Counted from the first letter of the stretch, positions 25,438-35,043 are shown. The stretch is 64,000 nucleotides of DNA from Bacillota bacterium (GCA_023439125.1 JAEXOU010000007.1:124001-188000), one strand, 5' to 3'. Numbers and translations: made by a program. Notes: generated by a model not told the origin, from the letters alone.

Positions 25438-26556
25438 TCATAGTGCTAGGTCAACATGCTGTATCGTAGCTACGTTCCCTGATTCTTTGAGATAAATACC
25501 AGTACTTTGAATCTTTCCATTTGTTTGATTCGTTGTTGCATCATTAAGCGAGAATTCTGTAGAAGTGTGACCGAGGAAAATAGCACCTACGTCTGCTTCC
25601 TTTAAGGTAAGAAGCTGGTCCTCACTCGCTTCGTTCTTTATCCAGACTCGCAATTGGTTATAAACATCGTCATTTTCATCAATCCAATTGTTATGGTCGA
25701 CATCGTATTCTGCTAAATCCTTAAATCCATCTCCTGATTTCGTTCCAAATAATTCACTGCCATCATTTACGATACCATCTTGATTCTTATCAAGTGCCAA
25801 GAATCCACTTCCTTCTTGTAAAAAGGATATACTCTCCTTTTCCCCATCGCTATTTAAATCAAAAAGGAATTTTTGATCTGTAACATTCGCAGTATTTGTA
25901 TTCAAGTTGATGACAAGTGGGTCTGTTAGAATCTGTACAGTTTCATCTTTTATGTAATTTGTAGACTCCACAAAACTACGAGACATTCCAAGGCTGATAC
26001 TAAAGTTTATATTCCTTCCATCATCCGTCGTTACAGTCCCATTCGAAGTAAATTCCATTACTTCATGCTCTGCAGTAAAAGTGGAATACTCAGTCTGTCT
26101 TGTCCACACGTTTCCGGTGTTATTCGCAATCGAAATCGGACTTCGCAAATCAAGGGATACTCCCGTCGACTTACTTTCTACGGTACTTGATTCTACTCCG
26201 ATTGTCTGTTCAAAACTTGCTTTACCTTCTCGTAATCTCTTTAGCATCTCAAGTATACGTTTTAGTACTTCCAAGTTCCAGTCGTCTTTTGTTTTTAGAG
26301 GTTTAGGTGATAATTCTTCCATATCCCCTGCTTTTGCTTTTGCTTCTTCCTCTTGTAATTGTCTCAACTTTTCTCGCAAGGTATTCGATAACTGCTTCCC
26401 ACGATTGGATAATGTGAGTTTTGCTTCATCTTCTCCCTTGATATTCTCACTCTCTCCTGTGTTGATACGATACAAACGACTAGAGAATGAGGTAATACTC
26501 ATTTTCTCCTTAGCATGAAATGAACTCATGGAGATTGAACTGTTTTTGATAACCAT
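25438..26556 (-). CDS. Protein with EF-hand-like calcium loops, function unknown
   Basis: The 372-residue protein lacks a signal peptide. Residues 60-115 are a charged helical, possibly coiled-coil stretch (NTLREKLRQLQEEEAKAK). The middle is beta-rich with repeats of FTSNG and LGMSRSF type. Around residues 240-300 come acidic loops: FDLNSDGEKES, DKNQDGIVNDGSELFG and DVDHNNWIDENDD, matching EF-hand or dockerin-like calcium loops. The DxNxDGxxNDGSELFG phrase is familiar from a widespread uncharacterised family. Export and partners are unknown. The upstream region is shared with the divergent acetate transporter gene. Confidence 0.65.
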   Translation of the reverse strand: MVIKNSSISMSSFHAKEKMSITSFSSRLYRINTGESENIKGEDEAKLTLSNRGKQLSNTLREKLRQLQEEEAKAKAGDMEELSPKPLKTKDDWNLEVLKRILEMLKRLREGKASFEQTIGVESSTVESKSTGVSLDLRSPISIANNTGNVWTRQTEYSTFTAEHEVMEFTSNGTVTTDDGRNINFSISLGMSRSFVESTNYIKDETVQILTDPLVINLNTNTANVTDQKFLFDLNSDGEKESISFLQEGSGFLALDKNQDGIVNDGSELFGTKSGDGFKDLAEYDVDHNNWIDENDDVYNQLRVWIKNEASEDQLLTLKEADVGAIFLGHTSTEFSLNDATTNQTNGKIQSTGIYLKESGNVATIQHVDLAL

Positions 26557-26719
26557 AGCACTCGCATCCTTTCTTGTGCATCACTGTTAGTTACGGTTTT
26601 GCATCTTCCGTGACACTTATTAACCGTCATGTAATATATCGGGAATATTCTCCTATTTGTTTACACCTAGCTTATTTCGATGCCTTAGAGAATCCTCTCA
26701 TTACCTCGTAACGAAATAT

Positions 26720-26741
26720 ATTCCATAGTAGTTTATGGAAT
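26720..26741. promoter_or_regulatory. Inverted repeat in the divergent promoter region
   Basis: ATTCCATA (26720-26727) and TATGGAAT (26734-26741) form an eight-base inverted repeat with a six-base gap, 13 bases upstream of the -35 box of the acetate transporter promoter. It could be an operator. Confidence 0.35.
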
Positions 26742-26754
26742 TTAACTTTCTCTG

Positions 26755-26783
26755 TTGAAAAGTAAAAAACTTACTGCTAGAAT
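26755..26783 (+). promoter_or_regulatory. SigmaA-type promoter for the acetate transporter
   Basis: TTGAAA (26755-26760) and TAGAAT (26778-26783) are 17 bases apart and lead to the AGGAGGG-preceded gene at 26829. Confidence 0.65.
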
Positions 26784-26828
26784 GTTTTATTGTCGCGTTA
26801 TCGGAAAATAACTAGGAGGGACAAATCA

Positions 26829-27389
26829 ATGTCAACACAACAATCTTCAAGCATTGCCAATCCAGCACCTTTAGGATTACTCGGATTTGGTATGACAACA
26901 TGTTTACTTAATTTACACAATGCTGGTTTTCTTCCACTTAGTATTGTGATTGTAGCTATGGGCTTCGCCCTTGGTGGAGCTGCTCAGATTATTGCTGGTA
27001 TTATGGAATTTAAGAAGAATAATACGTTTGGAGCAACTGCATTTACTGCATACGGATTTTTCTGGTGGTCCTTAATTCTTATTTGGATCAATCCTTTTTC
27101 CAACATCAATGCAAAAGATGATGCATCCATGGGCTTTTACTTAGCTTTTTGGGGACTATTCACATTCTTCATGTTCATTGGAACATTAAAGCATAATCGC
27201 ATCACTCAAATTGTATTTGGAAGCTTAACTATTTTATTCTTCCTTTTATCCGCAGCAAACTTCACAGGCTCAGATCTTATCCACACAATTGCTGGATATG
27301 TTGGTATTTTCTGTGGATTATCTGCTATTTACAGCAGTGCTGCCCAGATTATTAATAACGAATTTGGTCGTAAAGTATTACCTATGTAA
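26829..27389 (+). CDS. Acetate uptake transporter, GPR1/FUN34/SatP family
   Basis: The 186-residue protein has six hydrophobic segments and the family signature NPAPLGLLGFG near its start. Members move acetate, succinate or other small organic acids across the membrane, probably with protons. The length is normal for SatP. The start at 26829 follows AGGAGGG; an upstream in-frame ATG at 26790 has no such site. A promoter and a possible operator precede it and a hairpin terminator follows. Confidence 0.9.
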   Translation: MSTQQSSSIANPAPLGLLGFGMTTCLLNLHNAGFLPLSIVIVAMGFALGGAAQIIAGIMEFKKNNTFGATAFTAYGFFWWSLILIWINPFSNINAKDDASMGFYLAFWGLFTFFMFIGTLKHNRITQIVFGSLTILFFLLSAANFTGSDLIHTIAGYVGIFCGLSAIYSSAAQIINNEFGRKVLPM

Positions 27390-27436
27390 TACAATAACGA
27401 AAGAGCTCCCCTTTGGGGATGCTTGGTTATGTGCCA

Positions 27437-27496
27437 ATAAAAAGGCTGATTGTCAGTGGCTAAACGATAGACGCCACTGATAATCAGCCTTTTTTA
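27437..27496. terminator. Bidirectional terminator
   Basis: Arms of about 24 bases (27437-27460 and 27473-27496, one or two mismatches) between convergent genes, with A/T runs at both ends. Confidence 0.8.
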
Positions 27497-27516
27497 TAAA
27501 ACACTTTTATATAGAT

Positions 27517-28284
27517 TTAGTATTTTTGTACTACGAGGAGGAATCTGTGTGTCTTTCCTTCAATCACTCCTTTTTGCTCTAGAATTTCTTGCGCATGATA
27601 TAGATTTTGAAGACAATCCTTTACATTAAAATTAGGAAATTCCCATTCTATGACATGGGCAAACCACACAAGCGCTCCTACATCCCAAAATTTAATTGAA
27701 CGAAAGGCTTCCTCTGCTTTCAAAGTTTTAAAACCAATTTTTTCAAATGAACTTTGTATTACTCTTAAATACTGTTTTGGAAATGGTAGAGATGGCACAT
27801 CACTCAATAATAGTTCTACCAATTCTCTATCATTTTCTGCTCCAACCTGCTGAGTAATAAAAATACCATTTGGTTTTAGTATTCTCCAAATCTCTTTTTC
27901 ATTAAAGTCTCCATGACGATTTATAACAATATCAAATGTTTGATCAGCAAAAGGTAGTACTTCACCACAACCATCAGCTTCCTTAAAGTCTATCCCTAAG
28001 GGTAATAGTTTTTCCTTGCACAATTGGACATTTGGAGGATAACTTTCTGTTGCAGACAAGTTACAATATGGATGATTTAAAGATAGTAAAAATTCTGCTC
28101 CACCCGTATCAATATCCAACAACTTCATGTCCTCTTTCAAATAGGAATCTATAACTTCTCTATAATCCCATGGTAAATCACTTCCATCTTCAAATCTTCC
28201 ACTAATATGTGAAAAATCCCATCCATGGATATGAGCAACTTTTTCCTCTTCTAGCCAAGCATTTAATAATTCTTCTTTTTTCAT
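27517..28284 (-). CDS. Class I SAM-dependent methyltransferase
   Basis: The 255-residue protein has a Rossmann-type methyltransferase core: LLDIDTGGAEFLLSL gives motif I (with DTGGAE in place of the usual DxGxGxG), then the second acidic strand AT(E)S, DGCGEVLPFADQTFDIVINRHGD gives motif IV, and RILKPNGIFITQQVG follows. The substrate is not evident; relatives are annotated only as methyltransferase-domain proteins. It is preceded by a weak AGGAG site and ends in a shared hairpin. Confidence 0.85.
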   Translation of the reverse strand: MKKEELLNAWLEEEKVAHIHGWDFSHISGRFEDGSDLPWDYREVIDSYLKEDMKLLDIDTGGAEFLLSLNHPYCNLSATESYPPNVQLCKEKLLPLGIDFKEADGCGEVLPFADQTFDIVINRHGDFNEKEIWRILKPNGIFITQQVGAENDRELVELLLSDVPSLPFPKQYLRVIQSSFEKIGFKTLKAEEAFRSIKFWDVGALVWFAHVIEWEFPNFNVKDCLQNLYHAQEILEQKGVIEGKTHRFLLVVQKY

Positions 28285-28383
28285 TTTTAACTACTCCTTT
28301 TCGTCTTTAATTTATTTACGATATGGTGCAGTTACCTGATAACATGGTATTTAGTTTACCTCGATGCAATCTGCTATCAGATT

Positions 28384-28503
28384 TTAAAACCGCACCGAGT
28401 AATTATCTCGAATGAATTGCATATATGCTTCACCATCTTTCCAGTTAAAATAAGGCATACCGATGAATTTTCTAATGTTTGCCTCTTTATGTAACAACCT
28501 CAT
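28384..28503 (-). CDS. Possible 39-residue protein, or fragment
   Basis: A minus-strand frame runs from ATG at 28503 to TAA at 28384, with GGAGGAGG nine bases upstream. The product begins MRLLHKEANIRKFIG and contains FNWKDGEAYMQFIRDN. The ribosome site is strong, but the protein is short, resembles the end of some larger domain, and lies between a histidine kinase terminator and a methyltransferase gene. It may be a real small protein or the remnant of a decayed gene. Confidence 0.35.
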   Translation of the reverse strand: MRLLHKEANIRKFIGMPYFNWKDGEAYMQFIRDNYSVRF

Positions 28504-28636
28504 AATAGCACACCTCCTCCCCCCATCGCAACATATGTTTTCTTATTTATCCCATGTAAATCAGTTAAAGTAAAGGAATAATAGGTCACCGCATATATGA
28601 CAGACGGCTTCGAGGATATCGTAGTTACTCCTATCA

Positions 28637-28705
28637 CGAAACAAAGCTCTATGTCAGTATGCGTATGATTGATAACAATCAACTCTACTGACACAGAGCC
28701 TTAGA
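28637..28705 (-). terminator. Hairpin after the histidine kinase gene
   Basis: GCTCTATGTCAGTA and TACTGACACAGAGC form a 14-base stem with one G-U type mismatch and a loop of about 27 bases, downstream of the kinase stop on the minus strand and followed by TTTGTTT. Confidence 0.55.
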
Positions 28706-28716
28706 TTATTGAAACA

Positions 28717-31065
28717 CTATAGGATTTGACTTGTCTTTTGATGGAATTGAATAATTGCTTTGAACAAATCTCCATCAACTTCGATTGAAAACTTTCCATC
28801 TTGTACTTCTACAATACTCTTTACAATTGCAAGACCTAAACCAGAACCTTCTGAATTTCTAGACTCATCTCCACGCACAAATCGCTCGGTTAATTGCTCT
28901 GGTAAGATATTAAGCTCTTGTGCTGAGATATTTTTTAATATGATCGTAACTGTATCATTTTCTTTTGTTACTGTCATATAAGCTCTTGTATTTACTTGAG
29001 CATACTTTACTACATTTACAAATAAATTCTCAAAAATTCGATAGGTCTTTTGACTATCTAATTGTAAGATTACTTTCTCTTCTGGTACTGTTAACCGAAA
29101 ATCAATATGAGCTTCTTCAAAACGGTCGCTTAACTCTAACTGAGCTTGTTTAATTAGTTCTACAACATCAACATCTACAGGATTTAAGGTTACGTTACTA
29201 CTACTGATTTTACTGACTTCAAATAAATCTTCAATCAGCTGCTTTAGTCGCATCGCCTTGTTATCTAAGACTTCAATATATTCTTTTTGCTGTTCTTCTG
29301 TTATATTATCTTCTTTTAATAAATTGACATACGTAATAATCGCTGTTAATGGTGTCTTTAAATCATGAGAAACATTCGTGATTAATTCTGTTTTCATCTT
29401 CTGACTCTTAACTTCTTCTGAAACTGCATGTTTAAAACCTTCTTGAACTTTATTTAGCTCGTTTGCTAGTGGAGTAAAGATACCAAGTTTCTCATCAATC
29501 TGATAATCCAATTGTCCTTCTGCCATATTGTGAGCGGACTCTAAAACTTTATCATAATTCTCCTTTAATCCTCTTAAATATTTTCTCAAGTAATAGAAAA
29601 CTAAAATAGAATATACTATCAAGAGAGGAATACCAAAAAACCAGATACAGCACATCACCAAAATAATGACGAAATTAATCACAACTACTTTTATAACCGT
29701 ACAATTAACAGAATCATGAAAATCAAATGCCAACATACGTACGATAAACTTTTTAACTGACTTTAATAAGTAAGCAATACCACGAATAACTAGGATATTC
29801 TCTAAGCAGTACCGTTTTACTCCTTTTCTAAATACAGATAATACGGACACAATACTAAAGAAAATCACTCCGAAAAATAAGAACCATACACCATAGATGA
29901 TCAGATCATCGAAAGCGTTTGCGATACGATCCGAGATACTCATATTTATCATATAACGAGTCAGAAAACCTGATACATAATAACGAGTCAGATATGCAAG
30001 TGGTCGTACGAGATAAATAATTGTTACTCCAACCAGAAGAATTAACTCTAGTGGAATTTTAGAGATAAATCCTGTGGCAATTCCCATCGATTTAATACAA
30101 GCCGTTGCAATCGCTATAATACCAATTACAACGAGGATTCCCATTAACAAGAATACAAACCCATTAGGGATAGAGTTATAGCCATAATCCATATAAAATT
30201 GCCTAGAGATTTGCATTGGCTCAGAGATTGCAACTACGATTGTGACATCCTTAATACTGCTTGGACTAATATAACCTGATGTCTTATACAACCATTCGCT
30301 AAATACCTCGCCACTGTCCTCATTACGATACTTAACGACAAAACCATTCTGATCTATATAATTATCAACAATATAGTATACTTCATTATCTAAAATAAAA
30401 GTTCCTTCTTCCAAAGAATTTTCAATTAATGTTGCAATCTCACTATCAGCCTTTTCATAAATCGGCGCTTTATATTCATCTTTTTCATTCAGTAACTGCT
30501 TTGTTGCTAAAATACTATTTTTATCTACACCAAAGTAATCAAGAACGGTAGCCTTTCCATTTTCATCATACTGAATTACTGTGTAATAACCAAACTGTTT
30601 TTGCATCTTCTGAGTCCATTGCGTAGATGTCACATTCGCAGATTTGTTTACTACATCGACATATTCACCTAACAGATTTGACTCATCGACTTCAACTAAA
30701 ACCTGATTATCTTTATTATCGAATACCATATACTGGATATTGTCACTAGTGCTTAACTGGATATCATAATGTTGAATCAGTGACTCCCAGTTGTACGCGT
30801 CGAATGGATCATTATTTACCTGCTCAGGAAAGAAAACATCATTCGTCGAATGTAGCATTGGATTTTTCATAAGCATTGCTCGGTAATAGAGCGCGTAATT
30901 GACTGGATTCATCTCTTGCTGGCTAATATGAGCCGTCCAGTCTTCTTTCATTGGAAAAACTTTTTTTGTAGATGAGATAAATACAACACAACATCCGACT
31001 AAAAATGTGATACATAAGATCCAGCCAACAATCTTCCCAGAAAGCTTAATTTTCTCTTCTTTCAT
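28717..31065 (-). CDS. Sensor histidine kinase
   Basis: The 782-residue membrane kinase has one span near residues 12-30, an outside region to about residue 300, and then several spans (including LLMGILVVIGIIAI, LELILLVGVTIIYLV and the pair around VINFVIILVMCC). A HAMP-like linker follows. The phospho-acceptor site is HDLKTPLTAI near residue 565, the N box ENLFVNVVKYA is near 680, and the G box GSGLGLAIV is near 742. It is co-transcribed with the response regulator 15 bases upstream. The large outside domain with later spans suggests an envelope or peptide signal, not identified. Confidence 0.93.
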   Translation of the reverse strand: MKEEKIKLSGKIVGWILCITFLVGCCVVFISSTKKVFPMKEDWTAHISQQEMNPVNYALYYRAMLMKNPMLHSTNDVFFPEQVNNDPFDAYNWESLIQHYDIQLSTSDNIQYMVFDNKDNQVLVEVDESNLLGEYVDVVNKSANVTSTQWTQKMQKQFGYYTVIQYDENGKATVLDYFGVDKNSILATKQLLNEKDEYKAPIYEKADSEIATLIENSLEEGTFILDNEVYYIVDNYIDQNGFVVKYRNEDSGEVFSEWLYKTSGYISPSSIKDVTIVVAISEPMQISRQFYMDYGYNSIPNGFVFLLMGILVVIGIIAIATACIKSMGIATGFISKIPLELILLVGVTIIYLVRPLAYLTRYYVSGFLTRYMINMSISDRIANAFDDLIIYGVWFLFFGVIFFSIVSVLSVFRKGVKRYCLENILVIRGIAYLLKSVKKFIVRMLAFDFHDSVNCTVIKVVVINFVIILVMCCIWFFGIPLLIVYSILVFYYLRKYLRGLKENYDKVLESAHNMAEGQLDYQIDEKLGIFTPLANELNKVQEGFKHAVSEEVKSQKMKTELITNVSHDLKTPLTAIITYVNLLKEDNITEEQQKEYIEVLDNKAMRLKQLIEDLFEVSKISSSNVTLNPVDVDVVELIKQAQLELSDRFEEAHIDFRLTVPEEKVILQLDSQKTYRIFENLFVNVVKYAQVNTRAYMTVTKENDTVTIILKNISAQELNILPEQLTERFVRGDESRNSEGSGLGLAIVKSIVEVQDGKFSIEVDGDLFKAIIQFHQKTSQIL

Positions 31066-31080
31066 TTCCTCACCTTTTCT

Positions 31081-31812
31081 TTACATTTTTTCAATCTTAT
31101 AGCCTACTCCCCATACCACTTTCAGATATTTTGGCTCCCTTGGATTAATCTCAATCTTCTCTCTGATTCTTCGAATATGAACCATGATCGTATCCGTAGT
31201 AATCGCTTTTTCGTTCCAGACACGTTCATAAATCTCATCTGGTGAAAACACTCTACCTGGATTTCTTATAAGAAGACATAGAATTTTAAATTCTAGAGGT
31301 GTTAATTTCACTGGCTTTTCATCTACGAAAACTTCAACCGTCGTTTCATTAAGTTCCAACCCACCAACAACATATACTTTATCGTTATTTTCATCCTTCG
31401 GCAATTGCAACTCTCCAACCAATTCCTTTTCTTTCTTTAGGAATTTGATATATCTACGAAGTTGTGAATTTACACGTGCCATCAGTTCCATCGGTGTAAA
31501 TGGTTTCGTAACATAGTCATCAGCGCCAATATTTAGTCCAGTAATCTTATCGATTTCTTCCGACTTTGCTGATAACATAATCACCGGAAAATCATACTTT
31601 TCACGAAGTTTCATAGTCATTGTAATTCCATCCATCACTGGCATCATAATGTCTACAATCGCAAGATGAATCTCTTCGTTCTCAAGTATTTCTAATCCTT
31701 GAACCCCATTCTGAGCTTTAAACACTTGATACCCCTGATTTCTAAGATAAATACTTACCCCCTCTAGGATTTCCTTGTCATCCTCAACGATTAAAATGTG
31801 ATATGGTTCCAT
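31081..31812 (-). CDS. OmpR/PhoB-family response regulator
   Basis: The 243-residue regulator has a receiver domain (acidic pocket VEDD, phospho-acceptor Asp in IVDIMMPVMDG, conserved Lys in VTKPF) and a winged-helix DNA-binding domain (TPLEFKILCLLIRNPGRVFSPDEIYERVW to HIRRIREKIE). A linker of about 20 residues joins them. It precedes the sensor kinase by 15 bases and together they form a two-component system. Targets are unknown. Confidence 0.95.
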   Translation of the reverse strand: MEPYHILIVEDDKEILEGVSIYLRNQGYQVFKAQNGVQGLEILENEEIHLAIVDIMMPVMDGITMTMKLREKYDFPVIMLSAKSEEIDKITGLNIGADDYVTKPFTPMELMARVNSQLRRYIKFLKKEKELVGELQLPKDENNDKVYVVGGLELNETTVEVFVDEKPVKLTPLEFKILCLLIRNPGRVFSPDEIYERVWNEKAITTDTIMVHIRRIREKIEINPREPKYLKVVWGVGYKIEKM

Positions 31813-32024
31813 GTTTCCTAACCCCTTTCGCTATAGCTTACCTATATTAAAACATCCAATTCTAAAGTAATACATTGAATAAATCTTACAAACTTCTAAA
31901 CATTTACGGAATATAAACCTATTTTCCTATCATAATACCTTTTTTAAATAATTTCTACTACTAGTTCAAAGTGTGCTTGCTGTAGAAGTATTAAATCGAT
32001 GAGGAGAAGTTTTCTACCATATAA

Positions 32025-32078
32025 AATAAGGGGTGGATACAAAATACATTGCCCTGTATTTTGTATCCACTCCTTATT
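32025..32078. terminator. Perfect long hairpin terminator
   Basis: Twenty-four-base arms (32025-32048 and 32055-32078) with a six-base loop, directly after the stop of the first HAD gene on the minus strand. Confidence 0.8.
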
Positions 32079-32082
32079 CATT

Positions 32083-32748
32083 CTAACCGAAAGAATTTAA
32101 ATATCCCATAAGATCGAATGGCTTTTCTACTTGCTTAAAACCTTGTTTCCTACCATCCTCTATAAAATACCAAACTGCCTGTAACACTTGCATTCCTAAA
32201 GCACTGGCAGCTTCCAATTCCTGACTCCCTCCGTCACCAACATACAAACATTCCTCTGCTTTTACATTAAGTCTATCTATGCATCGTGTAAATATTTCTG
32301 TATCAGGTTTCACAATTCCCTCTCGATAAGAAAGACATACTGCATCAAAATAAGGATATAAAATACTTTTCTCAATGACTTCTGCTTCTTCTGAAAAACA
32401 ATTACTGATTAAACCTATCTTTATTCCCTTCTTCTTTAGACTCTCGAATAACGGAATTATGTCAGTATGTATATGTCGAAAACCTTCCTCCTTTATGTCA
32501 ATACGTTTACGAACGATTGTATCCAATAACTCTTTGGAGTAGCATTTATTATGAACTAAGACGATCTCTATTGCATCCTCAAGTGTCATTTTTCCAATGG
32601 ATCGGTCATACTCTGTTGGGCTCCAACTCTCCCTAAATTTATCCTCTGATATCCCCGCATCAGCTGCCATTTGTTTACCAAAATAAAGCGGACACCGATA
32701 ATGAGTTATTAATGTTTCATACATATCAAAAATAACAGCTTTCGTCAT
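32083..32748 (-). CDS. HAD-superfamily hydrolase 1
   Basis: The 221-residue protein has the HAD motifs: FDMYETL with the nucleophile Asp, LISNCF for motif II, a Lys in the VKPDTEIF stretch, and LYVGDGGSQELEAA for the last acidic motif. The second Asp of the usual DxD is replaced by Tyr, as in haloacid-dehalogenase-like members, so phosphatase activity is not certain. It lies 70 bases downstream of a second HAD gene of the same length. Substrate unknown. Confidence 0.85.
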   Translation of the reverse strand: MTKAVIFDMYETLITHYRCPLYFGKQMAADAGISEDKFRESWSPTEYDRSIGKMTLEDAIEIVLVHNKCYSKELLDTIVRKRIDIKEEGFRHIHTDIIPLFESLKKKGIKIGLISNCFSEEAEVIEKSILYPYFDAVCLSYREGIVKPDTEIFTRCIDRLNVKAEECLYVGDGGSQELEAASALGMQVLQAVWYFIEDGRKQGFKQVEKPFDLMGYLNSFG

Positions 32749-32818
32749 AATTTACGTTCCTCAATTCTTCGAATCTTTATCTAACAATCCATATGAATCA
32801 TCTTCATAAACTGAGATT

Positions 32819-33484
32819 TCATTGAAAGAAATCTTTGTTATAAATCTCAAATAAGTTACTAACAGATATAACCCCGTCAGGAACTTCTCTACAGCTGCGA
32901 TTAACCCATATTGCTTTTATCCCCATAGAGGTTGCCCCCTTCACATCACTACTTAGCGAATCTCCAATATGTATAACCTCATTAGTATTATGTCCAGTAG
33001 CTTTCAAAGCATATTCAAACAATTCTTTTCTTGGTTTATAGGACCTGGCGTCTTCGCTTGTGAAAATATTATTAGGTTTAAGACCATGAAAATCAACTGC
33101 CTTTAAAATATCTTTTCTATCAATATTGGAAACAATATAGATAGGAACAGGGCATTTTTCAAAAAACTCTTTTGACTCCTCAAAAATGGGTGGCTTTATC
33201 CAATGTTCAAACATCATGTTACATAATTGCTTGACATCAACAGATGATTGAAAGTGTTGTATTGTTTTTTGTAATGATTCATACTCGAGTTCTCGTTGTG
33301 TTTTAAAGCTCTCTCCGTAAGATTCAAGAAATGATGTTTGAAATTCATTCGACCAATATCTACCTATCTCGGATATATCCTTAGCAACTCCTGTTTCTTT
33401 GATTTCTTGACAGATTTGCTTAATTAAATCACCATCTTCATGAACAACTGTACCATAAAAATCAATAAATATAGCACTTACCAT
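32819..33484 (-). CDS. HAD-superfamily hydrolase 2
   Basis: The 221-residue protein shows IDFYGTVV for the nucleophile motif (again DxY in place of DxD), IVSNIDR for motif II, SYKPRKELF with the Lys, and IHIGDSLSSDVKGA for the acidic motif. It is similar in length and layout to the neighbouring HAD gene, which suggests an old tandem duplication or a paired function. The start at 33484 has GGAAGGGGG upstream; the in-frame ATG at 33514 lies before that site. Confidence 0.85.
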   Translation of the reverse strand: MVSAIFIDFYGTVVHEDGDLIKQICQEIKETGVAKDISEIGRYWSNEFQTSFLESYGESFKTQRELEYESLQKTIQHFQSSVDVKQLCNMMFEHWIKPPIFEESKEFFEKCPVPIYIVSNIDRKDILKAVDFHGLKPNNIFTSEDARSYKPRKELFEYALKATGHNTNEVIHIGDSLSSDVKGATSMGIKAIWVNRSCREVPDGVISVSNLFEIYNKDFFQ

Positions 33485-33812
33485 TTTCGATATCCCCCTT
33501 CCAATAATCAACAACTTCTAATTCCTCCAGAAATACTGAACAATCATAAACAGATTATGTATATTTCGTTCTATACTAACTTCCCCCTCATAGTATTTAT
33601 AACTATTATATGCCAAAATATTACATAAATCTATAATGTTCATATGTCATATGACAAATGTTCGATATGATTGATTATTATGATAAACACCCAAACGCTA
33701 TGACCAAAAACCCCCATCCACAGTAGCGAATAATCTTTACTCTTTGCTTTCAAAAGGAAATATGTTACAATTTTATCTATAATTTAGAAATGGGCAAAGA
33801 GGGGAGGAACTT
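33485..33812. other. Divergent intergenic region before the ECF module
   Basis: About 330 AT-rich bases between the minus-strand HAD gene and the plus-strand sigma factor. It holds the sigma gene promoter and ribosome site; no repeats or small genes are seen. Confidence 0.5.
33744..33771 (+). promoter_or_regulatory. SigmaA-type promoter for the ECF sigma gene
   Basis: TTGCTT (33744-33749) and TACAAT (33766-33771) are 16 bases apart, 41 bases before the ATG. Confidence 0.5.
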
Positions 33813-34367
33813 ATGCTTAACTTCTATTTGACTATGTTTGACACTGATGAAGAAATAAGTAAGTTTGAAGAGCTATATAACCTTTATCGGCAGGATATGA
33901 TTAAAGTGGCAAACAGCATACTAAAAGATACATATGAAGCTGAGGACGCTGTTCACGAAGCATTTTTAAGAATCGCTAAAAACTTTTCAAAAATTCCACA
34001 TATAAACTGTCCCGAGACGCGTGCTTATTTAATTATCATAGTGAAGAATATTTCGCTTGATATTTATAGAGGCAAGAAAAGGAGAAGAACAGAGAGTATT
34101 GACGAGCTTTCAGATTTAGAAGATATTAATATTTCTATTGAAAGTGATGTGTTTTTTCGTATGGATGTTGAAACAATAAAAAAAGGAGCAAAAAAGCTCT
34201 CGGATGATTATTATACCATTTTGCTTCTTGAGCAAAATGGGTATAAAACAGATGAACTTGCGTCTTTACTTGGAATATCATATGAGAACGCAAGAAAACG
34301 GCTTATGCGGGCAAAATTAAAGCTGAAAACCCTAATCGAAACGGAGTTACTATATAATGACAAATAA
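33813..34367 (+). CDS. ECF-type RNA polymerase sigma factor
   Basis: The 184-residue protein has sigma region 2 (FEELYNLYRQDMIKVANSIL, then AEDAVHEAFLRIAKNF) and a region 4 helix-turn-helix (KTDELASLLGISYENARKRLMRAKLKL), with the short linker typical of extracytoplasmic-function factors. GAGGGGAGGAAC precedes the ATG. The next gene starts 11 bases before its stop and has the look of its anti-sigma partner. It probably directs the genes downstream, which encode exported proteins. Confidence 0.88.
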   Translation: MLNFYLTMFDTDEEISKFEELYNLYRQDMIKVANSILKDTYEAEDAVHEAFLRIAKNFSKIPHINCPETRAYLIIIVKNISLDIYRGKKRRRTESIDELSDLEDINISIESDVFFRMDVETIKKGAKKLSDDYYTILLLEQNGYKTDELASLLGISYENARKRLMRAKLKLKTLIETELLYNDK

Positions 34368-35043
34368 TAATCTTAAAAGCGCCCTTGAAAGTTTAATAGC
34401 AGAAAGGATAATTGATACTATTCCATCAGAGCCCGACCACGTATTTTCAAAACGTTTTGAACGACATATGAAAAAGCTTATTCGAAACCAAAAATCATAT
34501 CAGCATCCTAAAAGGATATCATCAAAGAGATTAGTGGTATGTATTATCGCCGCTGTTCTCGCGCTTTTTTCAATGGCGATGAGCGTAACTACTATTCGGG
34601 AGACTTTTATAAACTTCTTTACAAAAATATTCAACACGCATACGGTAGTTCAGTCTGTACCGGATAACAACGCACCTAGAACATTTGAGGATATCTATTT
34701 GATAACGGCGGGGCTTGAAAACCATACATTAATTGAATACTACGAAACACCAACGGACATTATCTATATTTATGACAATGAGCAGAGCCAAATTAGGTTT
34801 AAACAAACTATAAAAGAATTTTATGACGTTAATGCAAATAGCGAGGGATACGAATTAGAGCGAGTGTACGTGAATGGTAATGAAGGGTATTATATTGATA
34901 TGCTCTCCCAGAATAGTAAATATTTGTCGTGGGATAACGGTGATTACATAATAACCATTACCATAGTCATAAAGGATAATAGTTGCAAATTTAGTAAAGA
35001 GTCACATATATCAATGGCAGAATCTGTGAAAAATATAGATTAA
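34357..35043 (+). CDS. Membrane anti-sigma factor-like protein with DUF4367-type domain
   Basis: The 228-residue protein has a cytoplasmic N-terminal part (residues 1-55, basic), one membrane span (RLVVCIIAAVLALFSMAMS, about 56-76) and an outside domain. That domain contains DIIYIYDNEQSQIRFKQT and RVYVNGNEGYYIDML, phrases of the DUF4367 fold. It overlaps the sigma gene by 11 bases, the usual arrangement for a sigma/anti-sigma pair. The outside domain would sense the signal and the inside part would hold the sigma factor; this is inferred from order and topology. Confidence 0.75.
   Translation: MTNNNLKSALESLIAERIIDTIPSEPDHVFSKRFERHMKKLIRNQKSYQHPKRISSKRLVVCIIAAVLALFSMAMSVTTIRETFINFFTKIFNTHTVVQSVPDNNAPRTFEDIYLITAGLENHTLIEYYETPTDIIYIYDNEQSQIRFKQTIKEFYDVNANSEGYELERVYVNGNEGYYIDMLSQNSKYLSWDNGDYIITITIVIKDNSCKFSKESHISMAESVKNID

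Noticed and set aside
28500..28694. 64-residue frame on the minus strand
   Set aside because: It is made mainly from the arms of the hairpin after the histidine kinase gene, has a poor start, and runs over the ribosome site of the 39-aa frame.
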